NCBI GenBank assembly: GCA_013339895.1
Contig: JABACO010000001.1
Coordinates: 20,123,171 to 20,187,170 of the forward strand
Origin: Ephydatia muelleri
Taxonomy: Eukaryota; Porifera; Demospongiae; Spongillida; Spongillidae
DNA: 64,000 nt
Direction: 5' to 3'
Shown here: positions 12,884 to 24,100 of the stretch, piece after piece
Numbering within the stretch: position 1 is the stretch's first letter
Layout: each line of letters starts with the position of its first letter
Program-made: the position numbers and the translations under genes
The notes under the pieces: generated by a model
What the model saw: only the letters and a program-made list of their open reading frames with translations
The model's database searches: none
Told to the model about the DNA's origin: nothing

Positions 12884-13858
12884 TCATTTAAACTTTTTCC
12901 GTATACTAGTAGGGGTTGAGCGGGTAATAGGTTTTCCGGATATTATGTCGTAGTCAGTGCCTTTTGTGTTTCCCCTTCCACAAGGTCCTCCAGTGGCAAT
13001 ACTAGTGAAACCATTCGTTTGGGAGTAATGATTCCACTCTCCCGTTCTTTGGGCTGTTGCAACAGAAGGTATGTGTCTGGTTGATCCGGAAAAGGAGCTG
13101 CTTCGTCTTAGGGGACTTTGGTGTGAGGTGTAATCCATTGGAACCATTTCAGCTTTACTTTTACTAATGGTCAAAGTCTTCAGATCTAGATCAAGTGCGT
13201 CCCGAGGAGGCGACTGTAGTTCTGACCTCACCCTTTCGAGCAGCTTTCCCAGCTTGTTCTTACCGCTCCCGTCCCCTCCGTCTGCCCAGTACGAGTCGTT
13301 ATGGGTGTGCTCTATCAGCCTCTTGTTCCCCGTCGCTAGAAGCTTTTTCTTCAGTTCCGGGTTGTCGTTGAACTTGCACCGTAGCGCCTTCAACATAATG
13401 TCCTCCTTGACCCGCTCCCAATCTCCGCGGCACCACCGCGAGGCCTGCGGGGAGCGCGACAGTTGGAACGCCTCTCTGGCCGTGGGGAAGAGGCGGATGG
13501 CCTCCACGTACGGAGTCCCCACGAACTTCTGCGCCTGAAAGTAGTGTTCCGTGCTCGGCCACGTCTTGCCGTCAATCACCACGTGACACGGGTAGAAGTT
13601 GGTAAACTCGTAGTACGGATCCTCCCTGTCGTAGAACTTGATTTCTTGCGACTGTTCTACCGGATATATGACCTTCAAGGGCCCGCTGCGTACCAGGTCA
13701 GTGAGCTTATGCAGCCTAAAATGTGATTCTTTCTGGCCTTTTTAAATCAAGCAGGGATCACATTCGTTTCATTATCGAATGCTCAGAGTGTGAAACGTAA
13801 CTTTTTTTTTTCCACTTACCTGTTGATTTCATCTTCTGTTGACTGTGCGTAGCCATGG
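12884..13858 (-). CDS. NADAR protein, recent paralogue of the gene at 40164
   Basis: The main exon ends at 12884 and starts near 13678-13720. It encodes FYDREDPYYEF, EHYFQAQKFVGTPY, WCRGDWERVKEDIM, LIEHTHNDSYWADGGDG and KLGKLLERVRSEL, then a short Ser-rich piece (LRRSSSFSGS) and a basic end (SIRKKFK). Over the NADAR domain the DNA is almost identical to 40400-41000, which indicates recent duplication; the two diverge after the GEWNHYS block. A likely first exon is 13854-13818 (starts MATHSQQKMKST, strong GTAAGT donor), homologous to exon 1 of the paralogue. Its phase-1 end does not fit any AG acceptor I find before 13678. Either a base has been lost or the true first exon is elsewhere. The SYWGDGG motif reads SYWADGG here. 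Predicted role as for other NADARs, with no targeting signal seen. Confidence 0.8.
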
Positions 13859-15704
13859 GAACTATTAAAATTACTTATTAACGTAATTGTATACATTGGT
13901 ATCTGGCTTGATAATCATAGCTTCGGAAATCGCTAAACATTGCGGTGACAGCAAGTTGTTTTGGGGACCTATTGTCGCAATCAATTATGGTCCTGGGGAA
14001 CCAATTTCATAATGACAAGTTATTGTTTAGAAAAGAAAGCAAGTCGAAGAAAATATATGGCCTGCATGGTGTACGCCGGATACAGTAGTTTAGTGTACGC
14101 TGCCCGAACATCGTGAACTATTTGCTGGAGCCTTTATAACACCAGTCCGCTCGCATTCCTAAAAACTGCAAGAACTTCAAGCAAAACTGCAATATAAATA
14201 TCAAATGAACACTTGTTAGGCATCGGAGAGAAGTTGCTGACAGGCGGGTCATTAGTAGTGAAACAAAACATGTTTAAAATAATATATAGAGGGATTAGAA
14301 ACAAATCGCGTGCATCATACATCGTAGTTGAACTATGAGAATGGCGGAGTGTTGCTTTGCAATTTAGTGAAGTCAGACAAATGCAGTAGCTAGAGTCTGA
14401 TAATTTAAACTCTCTGCCAGGCATTTTAACTGATTTGTTTTAGGTGCCGAGTTATAGAAATCGTCCTGTTTTGATGCATATTTTGATTCACTGCCTCTTG
14501 CCATGACTACTGGTGCTTCCCAGCTGTAGGTATTTCACAACCATTGATAAAAACGCGGGTCTCTGCTGGTACGTCCCAACTAATCAATATGCCCGTTTCT
14601 AATCCCTCTATCAGTCCATGTATAAATTACTACACTAAACTCTGGTCAGATTATGAATATGTTGTAAGCTACATGGCTTCTCATAAGCATCTAAGATTTG
14701 AGTACATTCTCATTATGAAATTTCAAAATCTGAAAATTCAAGTACCCATGCATATTCACTATTTGAAATTCCAAACATCTTTATTTATGTTCTTTTTGTA
14801 TGTTTGTAATGTCAAGCCCCACTAGATTCTGCTTTGGTGCACTCCAGAGCAAACAAAATGTTTTTGTTATGTGTGGCAATGCCAGCAATGTAATGGCAGC
14901 AATGGAAAATAAGCTGAAGTTGTCAGATGTTGCAGATGATGCACGTACAGAGGAAGAGAATGATGAAGAGAAAGGCCAAGAGGAAGAGATAAGAGAGAGA
15001 GGAAGAACTAAGGGTAAACAGCTCTGATTATGGACTTCAAAATTTTAAGAGTAGTTTTGGAGTTTAAACTCCAAACTACACTGTACTCTAAATTTGAAAA
15101 TTGTGTAAATAATGTGTACGCATGTTTCAATGCCATGTAAAATATTAAAAGCTCATATTAATAGTGTAAATATACAGAATGGTTAAATGAATAAAATATT
15201 ATGAATGATAAAGTATGTTCATAAATGAAATGGGAAATTCTACAGGAAAATGGGAATTGTGTAATGCATTTATTTTCTTCTACAAACACCTTTGTGATGA
15301 GCAATAAGCCTGACATGGCTATGATCCACGTATACGACTGACGTGAACGAGTATTCCAGTCGACTATAGCTATAATAGTATCCATGGATCAATTAACCAC
15401 ATGGCCGTATGCCTCATGCGTGTCTCACGTGCCCTGTTTCCTATCCTATTAATCAATGATTGTGCATTGCAAGACTAAGTACTGTCATCGTATTATGTTA
15501 GCAGGTGTCTTTGAAGGACACTGCGCTGGACAGCAGTGCTCTCGAGTTAGCCCTCACTATGGCCAATTCAAGTGGAGATTCCCATGATATGACAAACTGG
15601 CGATTATTATTACACAATGCATTTGCAGGGCCGGTCTGCAGACCATTTGCAACAAAGCAACAACAAAAAAAAGAGCATATTCGGTATGTTGATGTTGGAA
15701 TTTA
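13859..15704. other. Intergenic, nothing recognised
   Basis: AT-rich sequence with a few short frames, for example a Glu-rich one at about 14880-15027. None shows a recognised domain or convincing exon boundaries. Confidence 0.5.
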
Positions 15705-15960
15705 GGAATATAATCTTGAATCTTGACCAAGATCTTTGCCAAGATAGACAAGATCTTGGATAAATCTTGCCCAAGAATGACTCAAGACCATATTCAAGAT
15801 CTTGAATAGCTTGGCAAAGATACGAGAAATGTGGCGGCCATAATCTTGTATCTTGGCCATGATCTTGGCCAAGATAGGCAAGATCTTACTATTTATCTTG
15901 CCCAAGAAATATCCCAAGATACTCAAGAATTTAACTCTATATCTTGCCCAGGATTTTTTC
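15705..15960. repeat. CAAGATCTTG palindrome-rich tract
   Basis: About 250 bp made of repeated, irregularly spaced forms of AAGATCTTG and CTTGGCCAAGAT, which are self-complementary. No fixed period is evident. It lies against the outer edge of inverted-duplication arm B. Confidence 0.8.
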
Positions 15961-16493
15961 ACTGGGTACGAAATTTAGTGGTCGTAACAGTCACTGTGTT
16001 GAGTTTCTCTGTCAGTTTGTTTTGTTGTTTTGTTGTTGTTTTTGGGGCATTTACAGTGGGCATTTACAGTGGGCTTGGTTAAATGTGGGCGATCGGATGT
16101 GTACCAGATAGGTTCATCACGGCCTTCCCGCCCCAGACTAGCCTATAACACACAAGTCAGTTAACCATTTCAGATATGATTCTCAAGCCGCAGTAGAGTA
16201 TTTGTGGCATCGATTTCAAAAGTCTGATTATGACATTTATGATGTGCATGGCTGTGAGTGTTGGGTTCGGGACTGGTATTGGTGATGTGGATGCAAGATA
16301 GCATCACTAGTACTGTACTGTGTTTAGTTTCTTACAGCTCTATTGAACTTGCCTTGCCACATAGCCAGATCCATGCTAGTAATTATACTAGAGGTAAAAC
16401 CAGCATACATGCATGTACTACAGTGTATGTACACAATACAGTAAACTTGCAGGGGCATTTTTCAAGAGCTTGTTCATCGGTATTGTATGACTA

Positions 16494-16640
16494 ATTAAAA
16501 TTCAGAGCCATACAACTCAATGACATATACTTGATTCTCATTGCGTAAGAAGCAATGTGCAAAGAACATTTCAGACTTCCAGAATTTGAAATCTTGAAAA
16601 ACATTGCGTTATGTCCCTTTTTGCAGAAACAATCCCAACT
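16494..16640. mobile_element. Truncated copy of the 2529 MITE family
   Basis: This matches the half of the element at 2529-2753 that ends in CTTTTTGCAGAAACAATCCC. The opposite terminal repeat is missing because of the deletion that shortened arm B. Confidence 0.65.
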
Positions 16641-17136
16641 ATCATTTTTGGAGTTATAGGGTACTGAATTTTAATTATTCACACATTTCAATGCATGCAT
16701 AACAACTTAGGCTGGAAATGTTTGAGGAAAAAACAACACCATGGTGATTATGCTAGCCAGTTTTATGTATACAAGTACATTAAGTTAATTGTATTGGATG
16801 GCAATTGTGAATCCTTGTTGTCCTTTGAACACGCCCTAGCTGTATTACTACTGTCTTTTCATGGGTTAGCAGGCGTTCTGAATGCTCATCATACCATGCT
16901 CTCTCTCGATAGTCATCTTTGATTCAGGGTTGTGTACTTTTAGTCTAGTTCCCAGACCTGCATGCATAAGTATTATTCCTCTGTTAAGTCATACATTTGA
17001 AGCGTCTGCCTTTTTGTATTACTTTGCGCGCATACTGATTTGCCAAACCATTTTGTCATGAGGGTATGGCGTGTTTTCCACAACTGTGTTACCATATATG
17101 GGGTGTATGGTTATTCTATTGATTATTGTACTCTAG

Positions 17137-18163
17137 GTTATGAAACTTGTGGATATCCTGGTTGTCAACTGCCTTGCAATGTTGACTTCACTACTGGTGT
17201 GGCACATTGGTTTTGTGGAAGGACACATGCCACTCAGTACATGCAGTTACAAATAAGTGGACCACCTGTTCATGGCAGTACTCATCAGATAACAACCTCT
17301 ACCAGACATGCCAGTAGAAGTAAATGAATGTCAGGTGAAATGATGCAATTATTAATATTTGATTGCCCTTATTAACTTCACAGTGGCAAGAAACTATCGG
17401 CACATTACTGATCCAATTCGTTTCTACAATAGAAATGACCCATACTATGAGTTTACAAATTCTTATGAGCATCAAATTGTAATTGACAGCAAGAAATGGA
17501 ATACATCAGAACACTACTTCCAGGCACAGAACTTTGTTGGCACACCATATATGGAAGTCGTTTGTAACATCCAGTGACCAAGAGATGCGTTTGATCTCTC
17601 AAGAGATCCCTCTGTCTCACCATGGTTACGGAGTGATTGGGAGGAGGTGAAACTTAATGGGATGTACAAGGCTCTTCTGGCTAGGTTCAGCCAACATGAA
17701 GACCTTAAGACTGCTCTACTGGATACAAGGAAAAAAGGAGCTGGTTGAACATACCTGATGCATGTTCGAGAGGTTCTGAGGTCACAAGAACATACCACCC
17801 CTGTTGCTGAAGATGGAGAGGATGCAGGAATGGGAGACACCAATGTGCCAGATCTTATTAACTTGCCAGACATGATGGACACATGGCGGCAATCATGGCC
17901 ACAGCAATCAAGATCATGGTCAAATGAGATCTAATCATCAGCTCCCTGAAAATCTGCATCCTTCCCTTCCTCCCGTTGCCTCCAATGATACTGAGAATCA
18001 GCAGACTATCCAGGAGAGCCCTGCCTTGCCCATAAGTGGCATTAAAAGATCTGAGAATGAACTGCAAACAGACATTACTATTGGAGAGTCTGTGTGCATA
18101 AAAAAATATGTTGAACATGCGCACGTGGTACTTGGATTGGATTCCTCCTGGGAATCCCCTTAG
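17137..18163 (+). pseudogene. NADAR pseudogene (dead copy of 863-1994)
   Basis: Exon 17137-17319 keeps the Cys module (CGYPGCQLPC...FCGRTHATQY) with the same length and phase as its source. The NADAR exon starts at 17384. It is broken in three ways. A CGA codon has become TGA at about 17575 (after VVCNIQ). A 64-bp deletion near 17753 removes the stretch encoding NDSYWGDGG...LGK and shifts the frame. The C-terminus is cut by the arm-B deletion near 18090. The remaining tail (LPENLHPSLPP..., QESPALPISGIKRSENELQ) is easily matched to the live gene. No function as an enzyme is expected. Confidence 0.9.
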
Positions 18164-18838
18164 ATCCCTCATTCAATTCACGCGTGAGCTGGTTTGAACG
18201 TTTGAATTTTAGTTTGCTTAAAATGATGTCTTCATGTCATTCAACATTATGTGTTGAGATAGCTAGTGTACGTAATTTTATATCTATTGAGGTTGTGTGT
18301 GCGCACACACGCGTACTTGTGTTCTAGAAACATGGGAATCATTCAATCTATATAGACTGGTGCAATAGAATATGAACAGTCAGTTGTATCAGATTAAAAC
18401 GCATCGACGAAGCTAGATGACGGGATCCACAGATTGATATAGCTGTTAGTCATGTGGCATAGAGTGCATTGTAATTAACCTCTTCATCTCAATCATGTGT
18501 AGTAGTGCATGCCAGCTAAATTACAAATGCCACTCCACCCCCCTTTCCTAGAACAGGAGATGGCTTATTGTGATTCACTATAGCATGTCGATTGACTACA
18601 TGGTTGCAATTGGGTATTCCATTTAATGATTGTATAAGGTGGATGCTGGGGAAACCACAATCATTGCCCCTGGACAATCAGTGAATACCCCATGATGTTA
18701 GGAGGTTTTGTTTTTTTTAAATGTTTTTTCCTCTCGTGGATACATGCATGTGTCGATTGTTATGTGGTTGTGCATGGTATTCACTTTGCACAGCATGGAA
18801 TAGGAGTAGCAGACGTTTCATGCCACAGAACACAGATC

Positions 18839-20289
18839 AGTGCTCTTATCCACCCCTGCTGATCTCTATCTGTATGGCCTCTAGTGCGTGGCTATACAAC
18901 AAGTATTCATTTTCTAGCGCATACCAGTGAGAGTACTTCATGATATTTGGGTGCTTGTTATATGCAGAGTCTGAAAGGAACAAGGTGTGCACTGATTTGT
19001 TCAAACAGTGAAACAAAACATGCCTGTACTGCTGCAAAACAGCTCGAAGACTCATCTTTTTCTTCAATTTGGATCTTCGTCATCATTTAGCCTAGAATGG
19101 TATGTATGTATCTTATGATGCATTGTTGATAAAAGGATTTAGTTAACCCTTTAGGTTTGAGTCATTTAATTGCCATGTTTGGAATAGAAAAATAACTGGC
19201 TGCTGAAATTATAGTTTGGCCTATGTACTGCAACATTTAAGGTACTATGTTCTAACATTGAAACTTCGTAACGTATGCATTTCTTATTTCATGTAGCATG
19301 TGTATGGGATTTCCACTCAAGAACTCCTTGTTGAAAGCCATTTATCGACCAGAATCATCAAGAAATGGAAAGGTACGCACATGTGACACCCTATGCAGTA
19401 ATATTTGCATTTGCCTCTGATTTGTCGTAGGCTTCAAGAGGCTACTGCAATATCTGTCAGGCTACTGGTACATGCACACTGGTGACACATGTGTAGCAGC
19501 ATTTGCATTGGACTCTCATTTGTACCCCCCTCCCCCCCCCTTCTCCCCCCCCCCCCCCCCCCCAACACACACATTTCATGACTTGAAGATGCTCCTGCAG
19601 TCTGTCAGAGTTGTGGTTTGTTTTTTCTGGGAGACGTACAGTACTAGCAACTTGTTGCAGTGCGTGATGCAGTATTAGATCTGCTCAGTTCACGAACGAA
19701 GTGATAGAGCATGTCTGATGAATTCAGGGACTACATTGAGCTTGCAACATGAACACTGTGTTTGTCCAGGCTAGAACAGTGCAAGTAAGTAAGACTCATG
19801 CATGAAGTATCATTATTTTATCCTTCTGCATCATACATGTACATGTAGATGCTGTACATATGATGGAGTCTAGCTGTGTTTAAGTTGCAAGCCTTGTTCA
19901 GGAAGCGGCAACCGTATAATGGTGTGAGGCTCTTTGTGAATAAGTAAGACAACTGTATGCACTCCATTTGGGAGAAAGCATTATCCTTAGCATGATTCTA
20001 TGTTAGATAGCTGAGCATTGCATCACCCAATTGTTTTCTTTCTCTTTCACACATATGTGGTAGCAATTGCACACCCTTTATCAAGATCAACACAGGGTCC
20101 CCAAGGGACATATTCATCTGTGTGTCACACATGTGCACAAACATACCCTGCACACATACCACAGCAGTCAGGCCTGCTCCCTGAGAGAAATATTCTGAGC
20201 AACTACTTCACAGACCACCCCTCACCAAAGTGGGTACAGAGAAGGGAAGATAACAATACAAGCCTGAGGACTTTATTTTAGGGTTGATG
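18839..20289. other. Intergenic, nothing firm
   Basis: Unique AT-rich sequence with a C homopolymer tract at about 19545-19563. A short coding-like stretch at 19304-19373 ends at a GTACGC donor-like site, but I could not attach it to any gene. Confidence 0.4.
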
Positions 20290-20720
20290 CAAGTCCCCCT
20301 CCTCCACACCCTCCCCTCACTATTTATGTCTTCCCGCACTCCCCCTCACCAGTCATGTCTTCCCCCACACTCCCCTCACCATGCAGTCATGTCTCACCAC
20401 ATTCCGCTTCACCAATCATGTGTTTTCCCACACTCCCCCTCACCAGTCATGTCTTCCCCCACACTCCCCTCACCAGTCATGTCTTCCCCCACACTCCCCT
20501 CACCAGTCATGTCTTCTCCCATACTCCCTAACCAGTCATGTCTCCCCCACACTCCCCTCACCAGTTCACACTCCCCCACCAGTCATGTCTCCCTCACACT
20601 CCCCCTCACCAGTCATGTCTCCCCCACACTCCCCCTCACCAGCCATGTCATCCCCACACTCCCCTCACCAGTCATGTCTTCCCCTCGAGGACCAGTCATG
20701 TCTCCCCCACACTATTACAG
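20290..20720. repeat. C-rich minisatellite (CACCAGTCATGTC)
   Basis: More than a dozen imperfect units of about 25-29 bp built on CCTCACCAGTCATGTCT and CCCCACACTCCC. Open frames rich in Ser, His and Pro here are by-products of the repeat. Confidence 0.9.
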
Positions 20721-20763
20721 ACAGCATAATATGTTCATTTACAGAAAAAAAGCACACATTTAG

Positions 20764-20785
20764 CTAGTCTCGTCCGCAGACCCTC
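20764..20785. mobile_element. Solo end of the TAGTCTCG transposon family
   Basis: AGTCTCGTCCGCAGACCCT resembles the terminal inverted repeat of the elements at 43278, 43618 and 48414. No partner end is visible nearby, so this is a fragment at most. Confidence 0.45.
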
Positions 20786-21137
20786 TAACGTTAACGATCT
20801 TCGCTGTAATGTATTTCTCACTTTCCAGCTATACTAGTTTTGCAACTTAAATACCAATTTTGTGTAAAGTGCCTGTCAGTGTGTAATAGGATCATAGCGA
20901 CAGAATCATGTTGCTAATAACGACTTCATAGCTGAGAATGAGTATGGGAAATTAGTATTTGGCCGGAGTTTAAGAATACTAGTACAGTGCTATGTATGCC
21001 CATTTTTATAGAACATTTGTAACCGAATGTAATTTAATGAGCCGCCCCATTATTCAACCACTTCCGGCGGGCCTGATCACCGCTTATGGGTCACTAAATA
21101 GAACTTCACTCTTCCCCAGTCACATGATAGCGCTGAG

Positions 21138-24100
21138 ATGGATGTAAGAAATAAAGTGAAAGGTTTTTTAACATCTGTTCGTCGTTCTATACTACTCGAC
21201 CGGTGTGCTTTTTGCCAAACGGCTGTGACAGACTCCGATGATTCGTTTTGTTCTCAGCGATGTTGCCTCCACTACTGGGCAGGGTACAGAAAGCAGACAG
21301 GTAATTGCGTGGGTCTTTTTTTTTAGATAGTATGTGATGCTAGAGCAAGTAAATAGTGCCAGTGAAGAAATGTTGAGTTGAGTACGTGACGCACATACAC
21401 AGCGAGGATTGGCTGATAACGATATATAGATGTCACATGACTGAATGAGCGCATGTGGTAAGGTAGAGTCAGGGATCTTCGCCAGGGAGGCGAGTGAGCC
21501 ATTCTTTACTTCAAACGCGGCGCAAAGGTTCGTTTGTATTTTTAAAAAAAGTCTTTACGTAACTTATGTTCTAAAATAATGACGTACATGTAAACTTGGC
21601 TCTATTGGTACAGTCAGCGTCTGCAGGGTATGTAACGAGGATCCGCTTACAATCTTGTTATTGAAGAAGTGCAGTTATTTCAGTACAACGTATTTGGTTT
21701 CATTTTCAATGAAACTTAATGGCTCGGGAATTTGGGAGGGTAGCGAACACTCCAATTGTAATTTACACCATAAGTAGTACTCTTATCTTGTCAAATAAGG
21801 CTTCGATATTTAAATTAGAAATCATTGGGCTCATATATATGCATGCAATGGAGTGTTCACCAAGGGGGCGGGGCGGTCAATCATATGCGCGTTTGTTTGT
21901 TCTGTTCAGTTAGAGGAGTACTATACTTTCTCTAGAACTGAACAATACTGCATGCATGATATATCTGACTAATATATCATCATGCCAAATAGTTTTGCAT
22001 TTCTTTACATGTCTTTAAACATACCATGCTGCGGTTCATCCTGTCTTTGATCAACCAATACACGTTCAATCCTGGCACGCTCCTCATTAGTACCCTGAAT
22101 GGGAAAATGAGCTGTACTTGTAATAATTATACTGTATATATGTGTGTGTTTACGTGAACATGCACACCCTCTGCCTCCGCAAACAAATGTGGCTGTGCTA
22201 ACCATGCAGACTAGCGTGAAAGTGTGCTGAATTGTGTAGGCATATTGTTTGTAGCACAATGCATCAAACATTGAAACTTTTAAATATTCTGATAAACACA
22301 TGCCAATGATGTGAATCTGTGTGATTACGTCCCATTTGTGCTACGTCAGCATGTATGCAGGAGCTCGCTCACTCATTCACTCTTTCAGTGACAGTTCACA
22401 GCCCTCACACACAGAAAATTCATAGCGGTGGCAAGTGGGCTTAGGGTAGCATTGTGTAAACTGACCACAGGTGCTGACCTTGTAGTTGTGGCTAGACATC
22501 TGTAGTTTAGGTATACACAACAGCAAATATAAAAATGAGATGGGCACTCCTTTCATGGCAGGAATGAGAGCTCAGAAGTTTCACTCCATGTTTTTGAACA
22601 TCAGTTTTGACTTTGTGCACTGATGTAATGCTCGATGGGCAGAATTAGCAGCACACCAGCATAGCTGGATTACCGTCTCAACTCACAAATAACTCGCTAC
22701 TTACATGCCAGTTTGATCTGGTAAGGATTGCCTGGGCATTTTGTCTCATTAGGACTAAGCTTAGTCTGCCAAATAACTCCTTTCGTATGGCCGTAGTCAA
22801 TCACAAAAATGGAGGGGGGGGGGGGCTAATTGTCATGTAATTAAATCCATTAGTGTTACCACAGGTTTTCTGTGGTACGCTACCATGCAATTTATTAGAA
22901 CATTGTATCACTATGTAATGTCAGGGTGGTAGGAACGAAAAAGGTGGTAGGAATGAAAAATAAAACCTGTATGGTATATTATTTATGAATGGTATGGTAC
23001 GGTGGTTGATTACCCCTCCCACCTCAGCTAGGGTGTATGGGGGAGATATGTATTACACCATTGGGGTCTGGTGCAGAGCCCCAGAAGCTCAGCAACTTTA
23101 TCAGTTTGAAGTCATTAAACCACTTTAGTTTAGTTGTTTTACCTGATGATTTGTATTTCAACTTTGATTTTGATAAACTTATCAATCTATAATTGCAGAA
23201 CAAGCTTAGAGTACTACCATGTTGTTATCTTCTGAGATCAAGTACTTATATAGTCATTGAATGGCATGAGGCCCTCAATACTTGCCAAACATTCAGGATT
23301 ACAAATTCGTTCAAAATTATGCCATAGACAGGTAACTACATGTATCTGTTCTTTCTTTGTGAGCATTTTGAATCACAATTTTAAGTGCATTTGAGACACG
23401 CCAAATCAGCAATCAAATGCTGTTTTTCCGTTGCACCAGTTCGGCCAGAATAAAATTAGCCTTTAACCCTAACTGAGCTTCATAATATGGTAGCTCTCAG
23501 GATCGCCCATTTTTTTACACATGGATTAGAGTAGTCAATGTTGGAAAGTTGAGCTTAGTTTCAGGAAACATAAAAGGCTTGCCCTTTGTCTGTGGTATGT
23601 TTCCCAACTGGAAGGATGCTACTGTTGCCTTTAAATCCATCTCTTGACGTTAAAGTTTCTACTCTTTAATCTGAGCAGCGTACAACTTTATCAGAAAATG
23701 GGCGATCCTGAGAGCTACCATATTATGAAGCTCAGTTAGGGTTAAAGGCTAATTTTATTCTGGCCGAACTGGTGCAACGGAAAAACAGCATTTGATTGCT
23801 GATTTGGCGCATGACCCACGACTGGTGGTTTTGAAAGTTCTGAGTCTGAAACTATTTGGTAAAATTGATTAATTTATAGGATAATAACTTATGTTCAAGC
23901 CAAAATGCTGTATGGCTTTGGCTGTAGCAGTTGCAATGACTGTGAAATTTATGTGCATCCTATACCCTTTAAAATAATATGTTACCCCCACCCCCCTTCC
24001 TTTACTAAAGCCTTGTGCCTCACCACCACTGCGTTGGAAGCTGAGTCCACAGCTAGTCTCTTGCAGGTGTGATTGAAGGTCTCACAAGTCTTTTCTCTCC

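Larger units (their letters stand above)
15976..18838. repeat. Arm B of the large inverted duplication
   Basis: Reverse-complement counterpart of 1-4015, moderately diverged. Relative to arm A it lacks a block of about 0.8-1 kb (arm A about 2700-3540) and a smaller block removing the end of the NADAR C-terminus. It contains the NADAR pseudogene 17137-18163. Arms A and B are separated by about 12 kb holding the PARP gene and two NADAR genes. Confidence 0.85.

Noticed and set aside
13167-13726. Frames on the opposite strand of the NADAR genes at 12884, 39052 and 40164
   Set aside because: GC-rich antisense shadows of conserved coding exons; the protein motifs are on the other strand.
20290-20770. 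Ser/Pro/His-rich protein
   Set aside because: By-product of a C-rich minisatellite; no start context and no splice structure.
22005-22301. Minus-strand exon with TNEERARIERVLVDQRQDE
   Set aside because: The short block has plausible splice sites and composition but no partner exon or recognised family; not enough to call.
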